A stretch of 64,000 nt of DNA from Helicobacter apodemus (lineage in GTDB: Bacteria; Campylobacterota; Campylobacteria; Campylobacterales; Helicobacteraceae). The notes beneath the pieces were generated by a model. That model ran no database searches. It worked only from the letters and a program-made list of their open reading frames with translations, and was not told the origin of the DNA. The stretch is taken from NCBI RefSeq assembly GCF_000765745.2, contig NZ_JRPC02000008.1:19528-83527 (forward strand), in the 5' to 3' direction. Shown one piece after another: positions 10,218 through 18,272 of the stretch. The number at the start of each line of letters is the position of its first letter. Positions within the stretch are counted from its first letter, which is position 1. The translations under genes were made by a program, and so were the position numbers.

Positions 10218-10951
10218 AAACACTCCTTGTTATAGGCTATGGAAAAATGGCAAAAGCCATTTGCGAGGGCTTAAAAGGAAAGTTTCAAATACAGGTGTGT
10301 GGCAGAGATTCTAAAAAGATTGAAGACTTCTGCCTACCAATCCAAGCAACCCCCAAGTATACTCCCCAAGAGATTGAAATAGATAACCAAGAAGTCTTAC
10401 TCTGTATAAAGCCTTATGCACTTCATAGCTTTCAATTCCTAGGAGAAGCAAAATGTCTTTACTCCATACTAAATGCCACCCCCTTAGAAACCCTACAAAA
10501 AACCATAAAATCACAACACTATATCCGTGCAATGCCTAATGTTTGTGCTAGTGTTGGTAAATCTATTACAAGTTTATGCGGTGATAAATCTTACAAAAAC
10601 GAAGCCTTTGAAATTTTCAATGCCATTGGGGGCTGCATTTGGCTCGAAGAAACATTATTCCCAATAGCAACAGCTCTTAGTGGTTGCTCCCCAGCTTTTC
10701 TAGCCCTTATTGCAGAATCTATGATAGATTCTGGAGTAACTAATGGACTAACTAGAGAGCAAGCCACTAAAATAGTTAAAACATTATTTGATGGCTTTGG
10801 AACACTGCTTCAAGCCCAACATCCCACACTTTTAAAAGAAAGCGTAATGAGTCCTGGAGGCTCTACTGCTCAAGGAATAGCAAGTCTAGAAAAAAATGCT
10901 CTAAGGAATGCCCTTTTTGAAGCCATTTTAGCTTCTAAGAATTTTGCTTGA
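10214..10951 (+). CDS. proC: Pyrroline-5-carboxylate reductase
   Basis: A 245-residue protein with an N-terminal Rossmann nucleotide-binding motif (VIGYGKMAKAI), the central RAMPN motif and the C-terminal MSPGGSTAQG segment that forms the substrate site. It catalyses the last step of proline synthesis with NAD(P)H. The start overlaps the fliW stop (ATGA) and the stop overlaps the miaA start (TTGA), so the three genes are translationally coupled. fliW-proC adjacency also occurs in Campylobacter. Confidence 0.94.
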   Translation: MKTLLVIGYGKMAKAICEGLKGKFQIQVCGRDSKKIEDFCLPIQATPKYTPQEIEIDNQEVLLCIKPYALHSFQFLGEAKCLYSILNATPLETLQKTIKSQHYIRAMPNVCASVGKSITSLCGDKSYKNEAFEIFNAIGGCIWLEETLFPIATALSGCSPAFLALIAESMIDSGVTNGLTREQATKIVKTLFDGFGTLLQAQHPTLLKESVMSPGGSTAQGIASLEKNALRNALFEAILASKNFA

Positions 10952-11847
10952 GAGAAATTGCCATTTTAGGAGCAAGTGGATCTGGCAAAACCGACCTATC
11001 TTTAAATCTTGCAAATAGATTAAATGCCATTATACTTTCTTTAGATTCTTTAAGCATTTACCAACAAATCAATATCGCCTCTGCAAAACCCTCTAAAGAG
11101 CAAAGAGGAGAAATACCCCATTTTGGCATAGATGTTTTACACCCAAAAGAAACACATAATGCACAAATTTTTATTCAAGAATACCAAAGGGCTAAAGCCT
11201 ATGCAAAAAACTATCAAAAAAACCTCTTAATTGTTGGTGGAACAAGTTTTTATTTAAAAATACTCTTAGAGGGTCTCTCAACATTCCCCAAACTCACTCA
11301 AGAGCAAAAAATAACAATACAAGAAAAAATCAAGGGATTCCCAACCCAAGAATCCCGCTTTATGTATCTAAACTCTATAGATAAGACGACAAAAATCCAT
11401 CCCAATGACGCCTACCGCACCAATAAAGCTCTAGAGATTTATTTTAGCACCTCTTTAACCCCTACACAATATTTTCAACAAAATCCCCCAATACCCCTTT
11501 TAAAGAATTGCGAAATTTATGAAATACTCTTATGCAAAGAAGAACTTAAAGAAAACATCACAAAAAGAACACATCTTATGCTACAAAAAGGTCTTATAGA
11601 GGAAGCAACAACCCTCTTAAATGACTTTGGAAATACCCACCAATGGGCTAAAAGTATAGGGATTAAAGAAGTAGGACAATTTTTAAAAGGAGTGATTCTA
11701 AAAGAGCATTTACAATCACTCATTACAACCCATACTTTACAACTAGCAAAACGGCAAAAAACCTTTAATAGAACACAATTTCAAGAGCATTTTTGCGGCA
11801 GCACTCAAGAGATTTCACAAATGCTTTTATCTAAAAATTTCTCTTAA
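10948..11847 (+). CDS. miaA: tRNA dimethylallyltransferase MiaA
   Basis: A 299-residue protein with the P-loop GASGSGKT at 8-15 followed by the DSLSIYQ motif of the family, and VGGTSFYLK near residue 90. MiaA adds a dimethylallyl group to A37 of tRNAs reading UNN codons. The start is a TTG overlapping the proC stop as TTGA. It closes the fliW-proC-miaA operon; the next gene, flgE, has its own promoter. Confidence 0.94.
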   Translation: MREIAILGASGSGKTDLSLNLANRLNAIILSLDSLSIYQQINIASAKPSKEQRGEIPHFGIDVLHPKETHNAQIFIQEYQRAKAYAKNYQKNLLIVGGTSFYLKILLEGLSTFPKLTQEQKITIQEKIKGFPTQESRFMYLNSIDKTTKIHPNDAYRTNKALEIYFSTSLTPTQYFQQNPPIPLLKNCEIYEILLCKEELKENITKRTHLMLQKGLIEEATTLLNDFGNTHQWAKSIGIKEVGQFLKGVILKEHLQSLITTHTLQLAKRQKTFNRTQFQEHFCGSTQEISQMLLSKNFS

Positions 11848-11886
11848 CCCCTACATAATCTATCGCCTTTAAGCACACTACAAAGT

Positions 11887-11902
11887 TGGAATACTATTTG
11901 CT
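11887..11902 (+). promoter_or_regulatory. Sigma-54 (RpoN) promoter of flgE
   Basis: TGGAATACTATTTGCT places GG at 11888-11889 and GC at 11900-11901. This is the fixed 12-base register of the -24/-12 sigma-54 consensus (TGGCAC-N5-TTGC), 40 bases before the flgE start. Hook genes of Helicobacter and Campylobacter are RpoN-dependent middle flagellar genes, which fits. Confidence 0.82.
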
Positions 11903-11941
11903 TTACTCACCACAAAATACTTTTTATAGAAAGGATTGCAA

Positions 11942-14176
11942 ATGTTACGATCTCTATGGTCAGGAGTCGGCGGTATGCAGGCTCATCAAATTGCATTAGA
12001 TGTCGAATCTAACAATATTGCCAATGTCAATACAAATGGCTTTAAATACTCCCGTGCAGATTTCTCTACTATGATTGTCCAAACTCAACGCGGTGCAACA
12101 GTCCCATATGCAGGTTTTGGTGGTGTTAATGATTATTCTGTAGGACTTGGAACAGGGATAGAAACCACAACAAAAGTTTTCTCACAAGGATCTTTACAAA
12201 ACACTCACAGAAAGGCAGACTTAGCACTAACAGGAAATGGTATGTTTGTAGTAAGTGGAAATGGCGGTATATCTCATCTTTATACAAGAGATGGAGGATT
12301 TTCTTTTGATGCGGTGGGAAATCTTGTAACAACAAGTGGGTACATAGTTCAAGGTTGGCTTAGAGATTTAGGGGAAATTGAATCATCTAATTCATCTGGT
12401 GCAGGAACTGTCGATTCTACTAGACCCACTGGAAACATCACCATTGACCCTCGCCTTACTATCCCAGCAAAAGCAACTAGAAATCTTACAGGAGCTATTA
12501 ATTTAACAAGTGGGGTAAAAACAGAGCATACTACCCTCCCAAGCTCACTAGATAGCACAGCGACCAATAACTACTTAGCCGGTGGATTAGATAGAATTTA
12601 TGATACGAAAGATAGACAGCTTGAAGTTGAACAAGATATGGGAGTTATGTTTAATGATGCGGGAGAAGCAATTCGCCTACAAGAAAGTCAAGGCATATGG
12701 GTAAGCTATCAAACCGCTACTTCACAACCCCTAAAAATTGATAGTGCTTATGTGGGTTCTACTACTATTACCATTAATGAAGTCAATATTACTTGGACAA
12801 ATAATCCACAAACTTCTAGATCTTCAAATTTACTGACTGCACAAGTAGCCATTAATAACCAAAAAGATAAGACTGGGGTAGAAGCCCTCATTAGAAGCGG
12901 ACAACTTATCTTGCAAAATACCAACCAAATTGATGGCGACGCAAGCAAAAAAAATATAAGGGCTAGAATCACAGGAGGAACAGCTTTTGCCGATAGCTCT
13001 ACTATTGCTGTAACTACTGCCTTTAGATACACCTACACCCAACAAACAGACGCGGATTCTGCCTCTGGAAATTTCCGCACGACAGAAGATCTAAGAGCCT
13101 TGTTACAACAAGATGCAAACAAGGTGAAACAATTTGGGGGAGATTCCGCTGCAGCAGCGACTGCCGCTGCTAATAGAACTTTTGTGCAATCAACCTTTAG
13201 CGTTAAAGTAATACTCAATAATAGTGGACAATTTGCGATTGAAAATAAACAAGATGGTTTTAATGCAAGTGCCAATGCAATAGGTATAGGAACCGGTTTA
13301 ACCCAACCTGCATATGATAACCTTAACATATTTGTCTCTGCTTATAATGATACGCTGACAACTACGAATGTTCTTTTCAAAAATCAAATGAAAGCCTTAA
13401 ATACAGGGGTATTAGTAGAAGGAGGAAATGTTACAACCTCTGGTGGCTTAAGAATGGCTAAGTTTGCTTCAACGATTGCCATTTATGATAGCCTTGGGAA
13501 TAAACACAATTTAACCATAGACTTCACCAAAGTTAGGGATAAAGAATGGAGTTGGAAAGTTACCGTTCCAGAACCTGCCGAATTACTTGGGGCTAGCGCA
13601 CAAAGACCGAATATCTTAGAAGGGGGTAGTGTAACCTTTGGGGATCAAGGCGAATTACTAGGGTTTAACCCTTCTACTATCCAATTTAAACCTAACAATG
13701 GAGCGGCTTTTCCGCAAAATATTAATTTAGATTTTGGGACAGCAGGAGGACACTCTGGGCTTACAAGCACAGGTTCAGAGTCTGCGGCTACAAATGTTAA
13801 TGGAGATGGCTATCCATCAGGACAATTTAAAGAATTCTACTTTGATAAAACAGGCACAATGATAGGCATTTTTAACAATGGACGCAATCTCGCTTTAGCC
13901 CAGGTAGCTATTGCAACATTTGCAAATTATGAGGGCTTGCAGGAATCTGGAAGCAATCTGTATTCAGAAAGTCCAAATTCTGGACGAGCTACCATAGGAA
14001 CAGCTGGAACAGGAGGTAGGGCAGCTGTAGAAGCTTCTAAATTAGAGATGAGTAATACAGACCTTAGTAGAGGATTAACGCAACTTATTGTCGTGCAAAG
14101 AGGTTTCCAAGCAAACTCTAAATCCGTTACTACAGCCGATCAGATTCTCAACACTCTCTTAGGATTAAAACAATAA
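11942..14176 (+). CDS. flgE: Flagellar hook protein FlgE
   Basis: A 744-residue hook subunit. The N-terminus has the rod-hook signature (SGVGGMQAHQIALDVESNN, then IANVNTNGFK). A large variable central region (about 170-560) carries the surface domains. The C-terminal coiled-coil segment ends with LIVVQRGFQANSK and the TADQILNTLL motif. The length is in the long range of Helicobacter/Campylobacter FlgE, well above enterobacterial FlgE (about 400). A TTG two codons upstream is in frame, but the ATG at 11942 is six bases after AAGGA. The protein is exported through the flagellar type III system whose FlhB is at 51.6 kb. The central part may show sequence variation from antigenic selection. Confidence 0.96.
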   Translation: MLRSLWSGVGGMQAHQIALDVESNNIANVNTNGFKYSRADFSTMIVQTQRGATVPYAGFGGVNDYSVGLGTGIETTTKVFSQGSLQNTHRKADLALTGNGMFVVSGNGGISHLYTRDGGFSFDAVGNLVTTSGYIVQGWLRDLGEIESSNSSGAGTVDSTRPTGNITIDPRLTIPAKATRNLTGAINLTSGVKTEHTTLPSSLDSTATNNYLAGGLDRIYDTKDRQLEVEQDMGVMFNDAGEAIRLQESQGIWVSYQTATSQPLKIDSAYVGSTTITINEVNITWTNNPQTSRSSNLLTAQVAINNQKDKTGVEALIRSGQLILQNTNQIDGDASKKNIRARITGGTAFADSSTIAVTTAFRYTYTQQTDADSASGNFRTTEDLRALLQQDANKVKQFGGDSAAAATAAANRTFVQSTFSVKVILNNSGQFAIENKQDGFNASANAIGIGTGLTQPAYDNLNIFVSAYNDTLTTTNVLFKNQMKALNTGVLVEGGNVTTSGGLRMAKFASTIAIYDSLGNKHNLTIDFTKVRDKEWSWKVTVPEPAELLGASAQRPNILEGGSVTFGDQGELLGFNPSTIQFKPNNGAAFPQNINLDFGTAGGHSGLTSTGSESAATNVNGDGYPSGQFKEFYFDKTGTMIGIFNNGRNLALAQVAIATFANYEGLQESGSNLYSESPNSGRATIGTAGTGGRAAVEASKLEMSNTDLSRGLTQLIVVQRGFQANSKSVTTADQILNTLLGLKQ

Positions 14177-14259
14177 TCCTAAGAGATACTTCTAAATTAT
14201 CCTCCTTAATACTCTTAACATTAAAGACTTAATATCCCTAAAATAAATCTAAAAATTTT

Positions 14260-15114
14260 CTACTCTGCTATAAACTGACTTCCTATTCCAGCAGAGGTAA
14301 AAAGCTCTAATAAAAGCGAATGTGGAACTCTGCCATCAATAATATGTGCCTTTTCTACACCTTGTTTTACACATTCCAAACATGCCTCCACCTTAGGTAT
14401 CATACCTCCAACAATCACACCCTTTGTAATTAATTCTTGAGCATCTTGGAGTTTCAAACTCTCTAAAATTTCTTTATCCTCCCCTAAAACCCCTCTAGTA
14501 TCTGTTAAAAAAATAACCCTTTTAGCTTTGGTTGCAATTGCTATAGAGCTTGCCGCACTATCTGCATTCACATTAAACCCCGGATGTCCTGATTCCTCGC
14601 CACTAGCAATAGGGGCAATCACAGGAATAAGATTTTGCTCTAAGAGATTATCAATCACTTCTGCCCTAACTTCTGTAATCTCTCCTGTGTAACCATATTT
14701 CCCATTATCTTTTTCTCTAGCCTGTAACAAAGAAGCATCTTTTCCACTAATACCAATGGCATTTGCACCATTAAAATTTAAAAATGCCGTAATTTCTTTA
14801 TTAATTTCACCGCTAAGCACCATTTCAACAATCTTTAAAGCATCCATACTCGTTACCCTAAGCCCATTAATAAACTCACTTTTAATTTGCAGCATTTCTA
14901 ATAATTCATTAATCCTTTTTCCTCCACCGTGGATAATAATAGGTTTAATCCCCAACATATAAAGCAAAACAATATCAATAGCAAATTGCTCTTTTAAATG
15001 GGGGTTAATTTGTGCAGCACCCCCATACTTAATCACAATCTTAGAACCCCTAAAAAGCCTAATATAGGGAAGCGAATCAAGCAAAACAGAAACGATTCTA
15101 GAATGATTACGCAT
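14260..15114 (-). CDS. argB: Acetylglutamate kinase
   Basis: An amino-acid kinase family protein of about 284 residues. The phosphate-binding GGAAQ and HGGGKRI motifs lie in the N-terminal third, NVNADSAAS near the middle, and a GGMIPKVEA loop in the ATP-binding domain. It phosphorylates N-acetylglutamate, usually the feedback-controlled step of arginine synthesis. The longer frame starts at 15171, but the ATG at 15114 has AAAGGA at good spacing and yields the family's usual N-terminus. It is divergent from the dehydrogenase at 15166. Confidence 0.94.
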   Translation of the reverse strand: MRNHSRIVSVLLDSLPYIRLFRGSKIVIKYGGAAQINPHLKEQFAIDIVLLYMLGIKPIIIHGGGKRINELLEMLQIKSEFINGLRVTSMDALKIVEMVLSGEINKEITAFLNFNGANAIGISGKDASLLQAREKDNGKYGYTGEITEVRAEVIDNLLEQNLIPVIAPIASGEESGHPGFNVNADSAASSIAIATKAKRVIFLTDTRGVLGEDKEILESLKLQDAQELITKGVIVGGMIPKVEACLECVKQGVEKAHIIDGRVPHSLLLELFTSAGIGSQFIAE

Positions 15115-15165
15115 TTTTTTCCTTTTTGTAGTAAAATAGTCCAAATTATACCAAAAGGATAGCCA

Positions 15166-16107
15166 ATGCAAAACAAAATCGTATTTTTAGATGCTTTAAG
15201 TTTAGGGGAGAGCAATATCCAATCAAGACTTGAATCTTTTGGAGCTTACACTGCCTATCCCACGACCAAACCCGAAGAAACCCTGCAACGCTCTAAAGGA
15301 GCTAATATCATCCTTAGTAATAAAGTAGTTTTAAATAAAGAGATTTTAGAAGCCCTCAAGCAAGATTTAAAACTTATTTGTATTACCGCAACAGGAACCA
15401 ATAATGTAGATTTAGAAGCCGCAAAAGCATTGGGTATAACTGTGAAAAATGTTGCGGGATATTCTACTCAAAGTGTGGCACAACATACTTTAATGTTAGC
15501 ATTAGGGCTTTGTGCCAAATTACCCTTTTATGATTCTTATGTAAAGAGCAGAGAATATGCTAACAACCCTCTTTTTACAAATCTTTCTTTACCTCTAGAA
15601 CTTTTAAATGGCAAAAACTGGGGAATCATTGGACTAGGCTCTATTGGAAAAGAGGTTGCTAGATTAGCATCAGCTTTTGGTGCTAGGGTGTGTTATTACT
15701 CAACAAGCGGTAAAAACAACAATACAGACTACCCATCCTTACCCTTAGAAGAGCTTTTAAAAACAAGCTTTGTAGTCTCTATCCACGCACCTTTAAACCC
15801 AACAACACAAAATCTACTGTCCGCAAAAAATCTCTCACTCCTGCAAGAAAATAGTATTTTAATCAATATCGGAAGAGGAGGGATTGTCAATGAAGAAGAT
15901 TTAGCACAAGCACTAAAGCAACAAAGATTCTATGTAGGGCTTGATGTATTTACTAAAGAACCTATGCAAGAAAATAACCCCTTATTAGATAAAAGCATTG
16001 CCCATCAACTATTACTTACCCCTCACAATGCTTGGGGGTATGAGCAAAGCAAAGAAGCATTAATTGAAGGGATAGTCAAAAACATTAAAGAGTTTTTAAC
16101 CCTTTAA
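15166..16107 (+). CDS. D-isomer-specific 2-hydroxyacid dehydrogenase
   Basis: A 313-residue NAD-dependent dehydrogenase. The Rossmann motif GLGSIGKEVA is near residue 155. The catalytic triad of the family is visible as Arg in NIGRGGIVNEE, Glu in FTKEPM and His in TPHNAW. It is closest in kind to glycerate dehydrogenase/hydroxypyruvate reductase-like proteins (compare H. pylori HP0096); the true substrate cannot be read from sequence. It has a good AAAAGGA site and converges on tonB, overlapping its 3' end by 12 bases. Confidence 0.88.
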   Translation: MQNKIVFLDALSLGESNIQSRLESFGAYTAYPTTKPEETLQRSKGANIILSNKVVLNKEILEALKQDLKLICITATGTNNVDLEAAKALGITVKNVAGYSTQSVAQHTLMLALGLCAKLPFYDSYVKSREYANNPLFTNLSLPLELLNGKNWGIIGLGSIGKEVARLASAFGARVCYYSTSGKNNNTDYPSLPLEELLKTSFVVSIHAPLNPTTQNLLSAKNLSLLQENSILINIGRGGIVNEEDLAQALKQQRFYVGLDVFTKEPMQENNPLLDKSIAHQLLLTPHNAWGYEQSKEALIEGIVKNIKEFLTL

Positions 16108-16782
16108 GTGATATTGAATAGGGATTTGGATAATCATATTATTTTGCACCAGCGGAAAACTCTCTTGCGAATCAAAAATAGTTCTTAAAGCCGATTTATC
16201 TAAAATAGGGTTTCCTGAAGAATTTATAATCCTGACATTTTGAACTCCTCCACTTGCAAGCAAAGTAAATTCTAGGGTAACAATACCCTCCACCCTCATC
16301 ATTCTAGCCTTTCTTGGATAATGAAGATTCTTATCGATAGCCTGTTTAATAGCTAGTAAAAGGGGATCATCATTTTTACTAAAAGTTAGCATCTGGGGTG
16401 TAGTAGGTGTAGCATTTGTAAGGGTTGGATTAGGATTAACGGCAACCTTTTGAATCTGTGGCTCTACAACTTCTTTAGGAATTGGCTGAACCATTTTAGC
16501 CTCCTTACGATGATGCTTTGGTTTAGCTTTCTTAGGCAAAGGCTTAATCTTATCTATAGGTTTAAGTGGAGGCATTGGGACTTGAGGTTGCATTTGTGGA
16601 GTATTAGGAATAAATTGATTTAAGGAAATAGCAATACTTTGATTCTGCAAACCCACATCTTTAAGTATAAAATTTTCCGTCACATAAAAAATACTAAAAG
16701 CAAGGAGTCCATAGATTCCACTTGCTAGGAGAAAAGAATGTAATATTCTATTGTTGTTGTGTAACAATGCTGAAATTTTCAT
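16096..16782 (-). CDS. tonB: Energy transducer TonB
   Basis: A 228-residue protein with an N-terminal transmembrane anchor (about 15-35), a proline/lysine-rich periplasmic spacer (about 55-120) and a C-terminal TonB domain containing YPRKARMMRVEG and VRIINSSGNPILDKSA. TonB carries proton-motive energy from ExbB/ExbD to outer-membrane receptors. The start follows AAAGGAAAGG and overlaps the end of exbD by 35 bases. It is the last gene of exbB-exbD-tonB. The phase-variable receptor at 47-49 kb is a likely client. Confidence 0.93.
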   Translation of the reverse strand: MKISALLHNNNRILHSFLLASGIYGLLAFSIFYVTENFILKDVGLQNQSIAISLNQFIPNTPQMQPQVPMPPLKPIDKIKPLPKKAKPKHHRKEAKMVQPIPKEVVEPQIQKVAVNPNPTLTNATPTTPQMLTFSKNDDPLLLAIKQAIDKNLHYPRKARMMRVEGIVTLEFTLLASGGVQNVRIINSSGNPILDKSALRTIFDSQESFPLVQNNMIIQIPIQYHLKG

Positions 16783-17131
16783 GAGCCTTTCCTTTTAAAA
16801 TATCAATAATTTGGACAAAAGTATCAAATTTAGCATCCTTATCACTCCTTAATTCTACTAAAGTTTTAGGGTTAAGATTTACTAACTCATTTTTAAGGGT
16901 TTCTAAATCTACCAAAGTATCCTCTAAATAAAGTTTATTCTCCTTATCAATAAGGATTTGAATCTTTTTTTCGTCTTGATTAGGTATAGAATTAGAACTC
17001 TGCGGCAAATCAATAGGTATCTTTCCTTGAGCGATAAAAGTAGAAACACTTAAAACAATTACTAATAAAACTAGCACAATATCAATAAAAGGGACAATAT
17101 TTAAGGATTCATTTTTAGGAATCTTTAACAT
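16748..17131 (-). CDS. exbD: Biopolymer transport protein ExbD
   Basis: A 127-residue single-pass protein: a short cytoplasmic N-terminus (MLKIPKNESLN), one transmembrane helix with the conserved Asp in VPFIDIVLVLLVIV, and a periplasmic domain. The frame can be extended upstream to 17197, but the ATG at 17131 follows AAGGAATAGCA and gives the standard ExbD N-terminus. It overlaps exbB by 17 bases and tonB by 35 bases. It forms the proton channel with ExbB. Confidence 0.92.
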   Translation of the reverse strand: MLKIPKNESLNIVPFIDIVLVLLVIVLSVSTFIAQGKIPIDLPQSSNSIPNQDEKKIQILIDKENKLYLEDTLVDLETLKNELVNLNPKTLVELRSDKDAKFDTFVQIIDILKGKAHENFSIVTQQQ

Positions 17132-17552
17132 TGCTATTCCTTGTTTTATAAAGATTACTAAGAAGTGTAACCTTTCGGTAAAAGGCATTATAAACAATTA
17201 ATGTTGGGATAGCCACAGCAAGCCCCAATGCAGTTGCCTTTAGTGCTAAAGATAAACCTGTCATAATTCCTTTGGTATCAATATTCCCACTTAATCCCAT
17301 ATCATAAAAGGTAATCATAATCCCTATAACTGTCCCTAATAAACCTACATAAGGTGCATTAGAGTAAATAATATAAAGTGTTGTTAAATGCTTAGTAATA
17401 GAATCTTCAAAAGATTCTAAAGTAGGATATTCTTCAAATTCAATCTTTGCAAAAAATATAACCCTCTCAATACTAAGCCAAAGTGCGATAAACCCCATAA
17501 TTCCTAAAATTCCAAAAATTGCGTAATCAACGCTTTCTTTCAAAAATTCCAT
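17115..17552 (-). CDS. exbB: Biopolymer transport protein ExbB
   Basis: A 145-residue MotA/TolQ/ExbB family protein with three predicted membrane helices (about 10-30, 62-85 and 105-130), including the conserved GLLGTVIGIM and LKATALGLAVAIP segments that line the proton path. The small size fits the short ExbB type of Helicobacter. It is the first gene of the operon and lies behind a promoter with a Fur-like inverted repeat. Confidence 0.93.
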   Translation of the reverse strand: MEFLKESVDYAIFGILGIMGFIALWLSIERVIFFAKIEFEEYPTLESFEDSITKHLTTLYIIYSNAPYVGLLGTVIGIMITFYDMGLSGNIDTKGIMTGLSLALKATALGLAVAIPTLIVYNAFYRKVTLLSNLYKTRNSNVKDS

Positions 17553-17590
17553 TTTACTAATAATCCTTATTTTTATAAAATATTTTGACG

Positions 17591-17633
17591 ATTATAGCAT
17601 AATTATTTAATAATAAGAAACACTTTTATTATT
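17591..17633 (-). promoter_or_regulatory. exbB promoter with Fur-like operator
   Basis: On the minus strand a TATAAT -10 box lies at 17596-17591, 39 bases before exbB. Just upstream, AATAATAA (17609-17616) and TTATTATT (17626-17633) form an inverted repeat over the -35 region. AATAAT/ATTATT dyads are the core of Helicobacter Fur boxes, so iron repression of the TonB system is the natural reading. Confidence 0.6.
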
Positions 17634-17713
17634 GTTTATAAATTTAAAGTTTATATGAAAATGTATAAAATTCTATAAATAATGTTTAACGAAGAAAGAT
17701 AAAAGAAAAGATA

Positions 17714-17797
17714 TGGTGCGCTGGGCGAGACTTGAACTCGCACGGGTCTCCCCGCCACCCCCTCAAGATGGTGTGTCTACCATTCCACCACCAGCGC
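17714..17797 (-). tRNA. tRNA-Leu (anticodon GAG)
   Basis: An 84-base class II tRNA read on the minus strand. The 7-bp acceptor stem pairs GCGCTGG with CCAGCGC, followed by A and an encoded CCA. The anticodon stem pairs CCATC with GGTGG around the loop TTGAGGG, giving anticodon GAG for CUC/CUU codons. There is a long variable arm and a normal T loop (GTTCAAGTC). It lies 31 bases downstream of the atpE stop on the same strand. Confidence 0.96.
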
Positions 17798-17807
17798 AAG
17801 AGTGATA

Positions 17808-17828
17808 GATTCAAGGAATCCTTGAATC
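17808..17828 (-). terminator. Hairpin between atpE and tRNA-Leu
   Basis: A perfect 9-bp stem (GATTCAAGG / CCTTGAATC, 3-base loop) begins directly after the atpE stop codon. No T-run follows, so it may be a weak terminator or a processing/stability element for a joint atpE-tRNA transcript. Confidence 0.5.
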
Positions 17829-18173
17829 CTACAAACCTAAAATTGCCAAAAACGGGTTTGCATAGAGTAAAATAAGTGCTATAACAAGTGTATAAATAAC
17901 TTGTGCCTCAATCATTGCTAAAGCAATAAACATTGTTGTCATTAATTTACCGCCAATTCCCGGATTTCTAGCCATACCAGAGATTGTAGCAGCAGCTGTG
18001 TTTCCCATACCAATCGCACCACCTAATGCAGCAATACCCAAACCAATACCTGCAGCAATGGCAGAATAAGACAATAAGGTTTCACCCTCTACAGAATAAG
18101 ATAATAATGTTTCACCACCAGCGGCAAACACAACACTTGCTAATGCAAAGAAAGCCAAAAGTAACTTTTTCAT
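17829..18173 (-). CDS. atpE: ATP synthase subunit c, with duplicated N-terminal segment
   Basis: A 114-residue c-ring proteolipid. Residues 1-18 are a cleavable signal-like peptide, usual in Campylobacterota AtpE. Helix 1 (about 38-62) is glycine-rich, the polar loop carries ARNPG (68-72), and helix 2 carries the proton-binding Glu89 in AMIEAQVIY. Odd feature: GETLLSYS occurs twice in tandem (residues 20-27 and 30-37). The underlying 30-base repeat copies differ only by two synonymous changes in the shared 24 bases. This makes the protein longer than H. pylori AtpE (about 105). It precedes tRNA-Leu and follows pnp in the same order as in H. pylori. Confidence 0.95.
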   Translation of the reverse strand: MKKLLLAFFALASVVFAAGGETLLSYSVEGETLLSYSAIAAGIGLGIAALGGAIGMGNTAAATISGMARNPGIGGKLMTTMFIALAMIEAQVIYTLVIALILLYANPFLAILGL

Positions 18174-18272
18174 ATTTTCTCCTTATATTTCAAAGCCTGT
18201 TCGGATCTATCCCCTACTTATTGCTTTGTAAGCACACATATTATAGTATTTTTACTAAAACTTTAATAAAAA

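Noticed and set aside
14161..14180. AGGATTA ... TAATCCT hairpin at the flgE stop as a terminator
   Set aside because: Stem overlaps the last codons and is not followed by a T-run; left uncalled.
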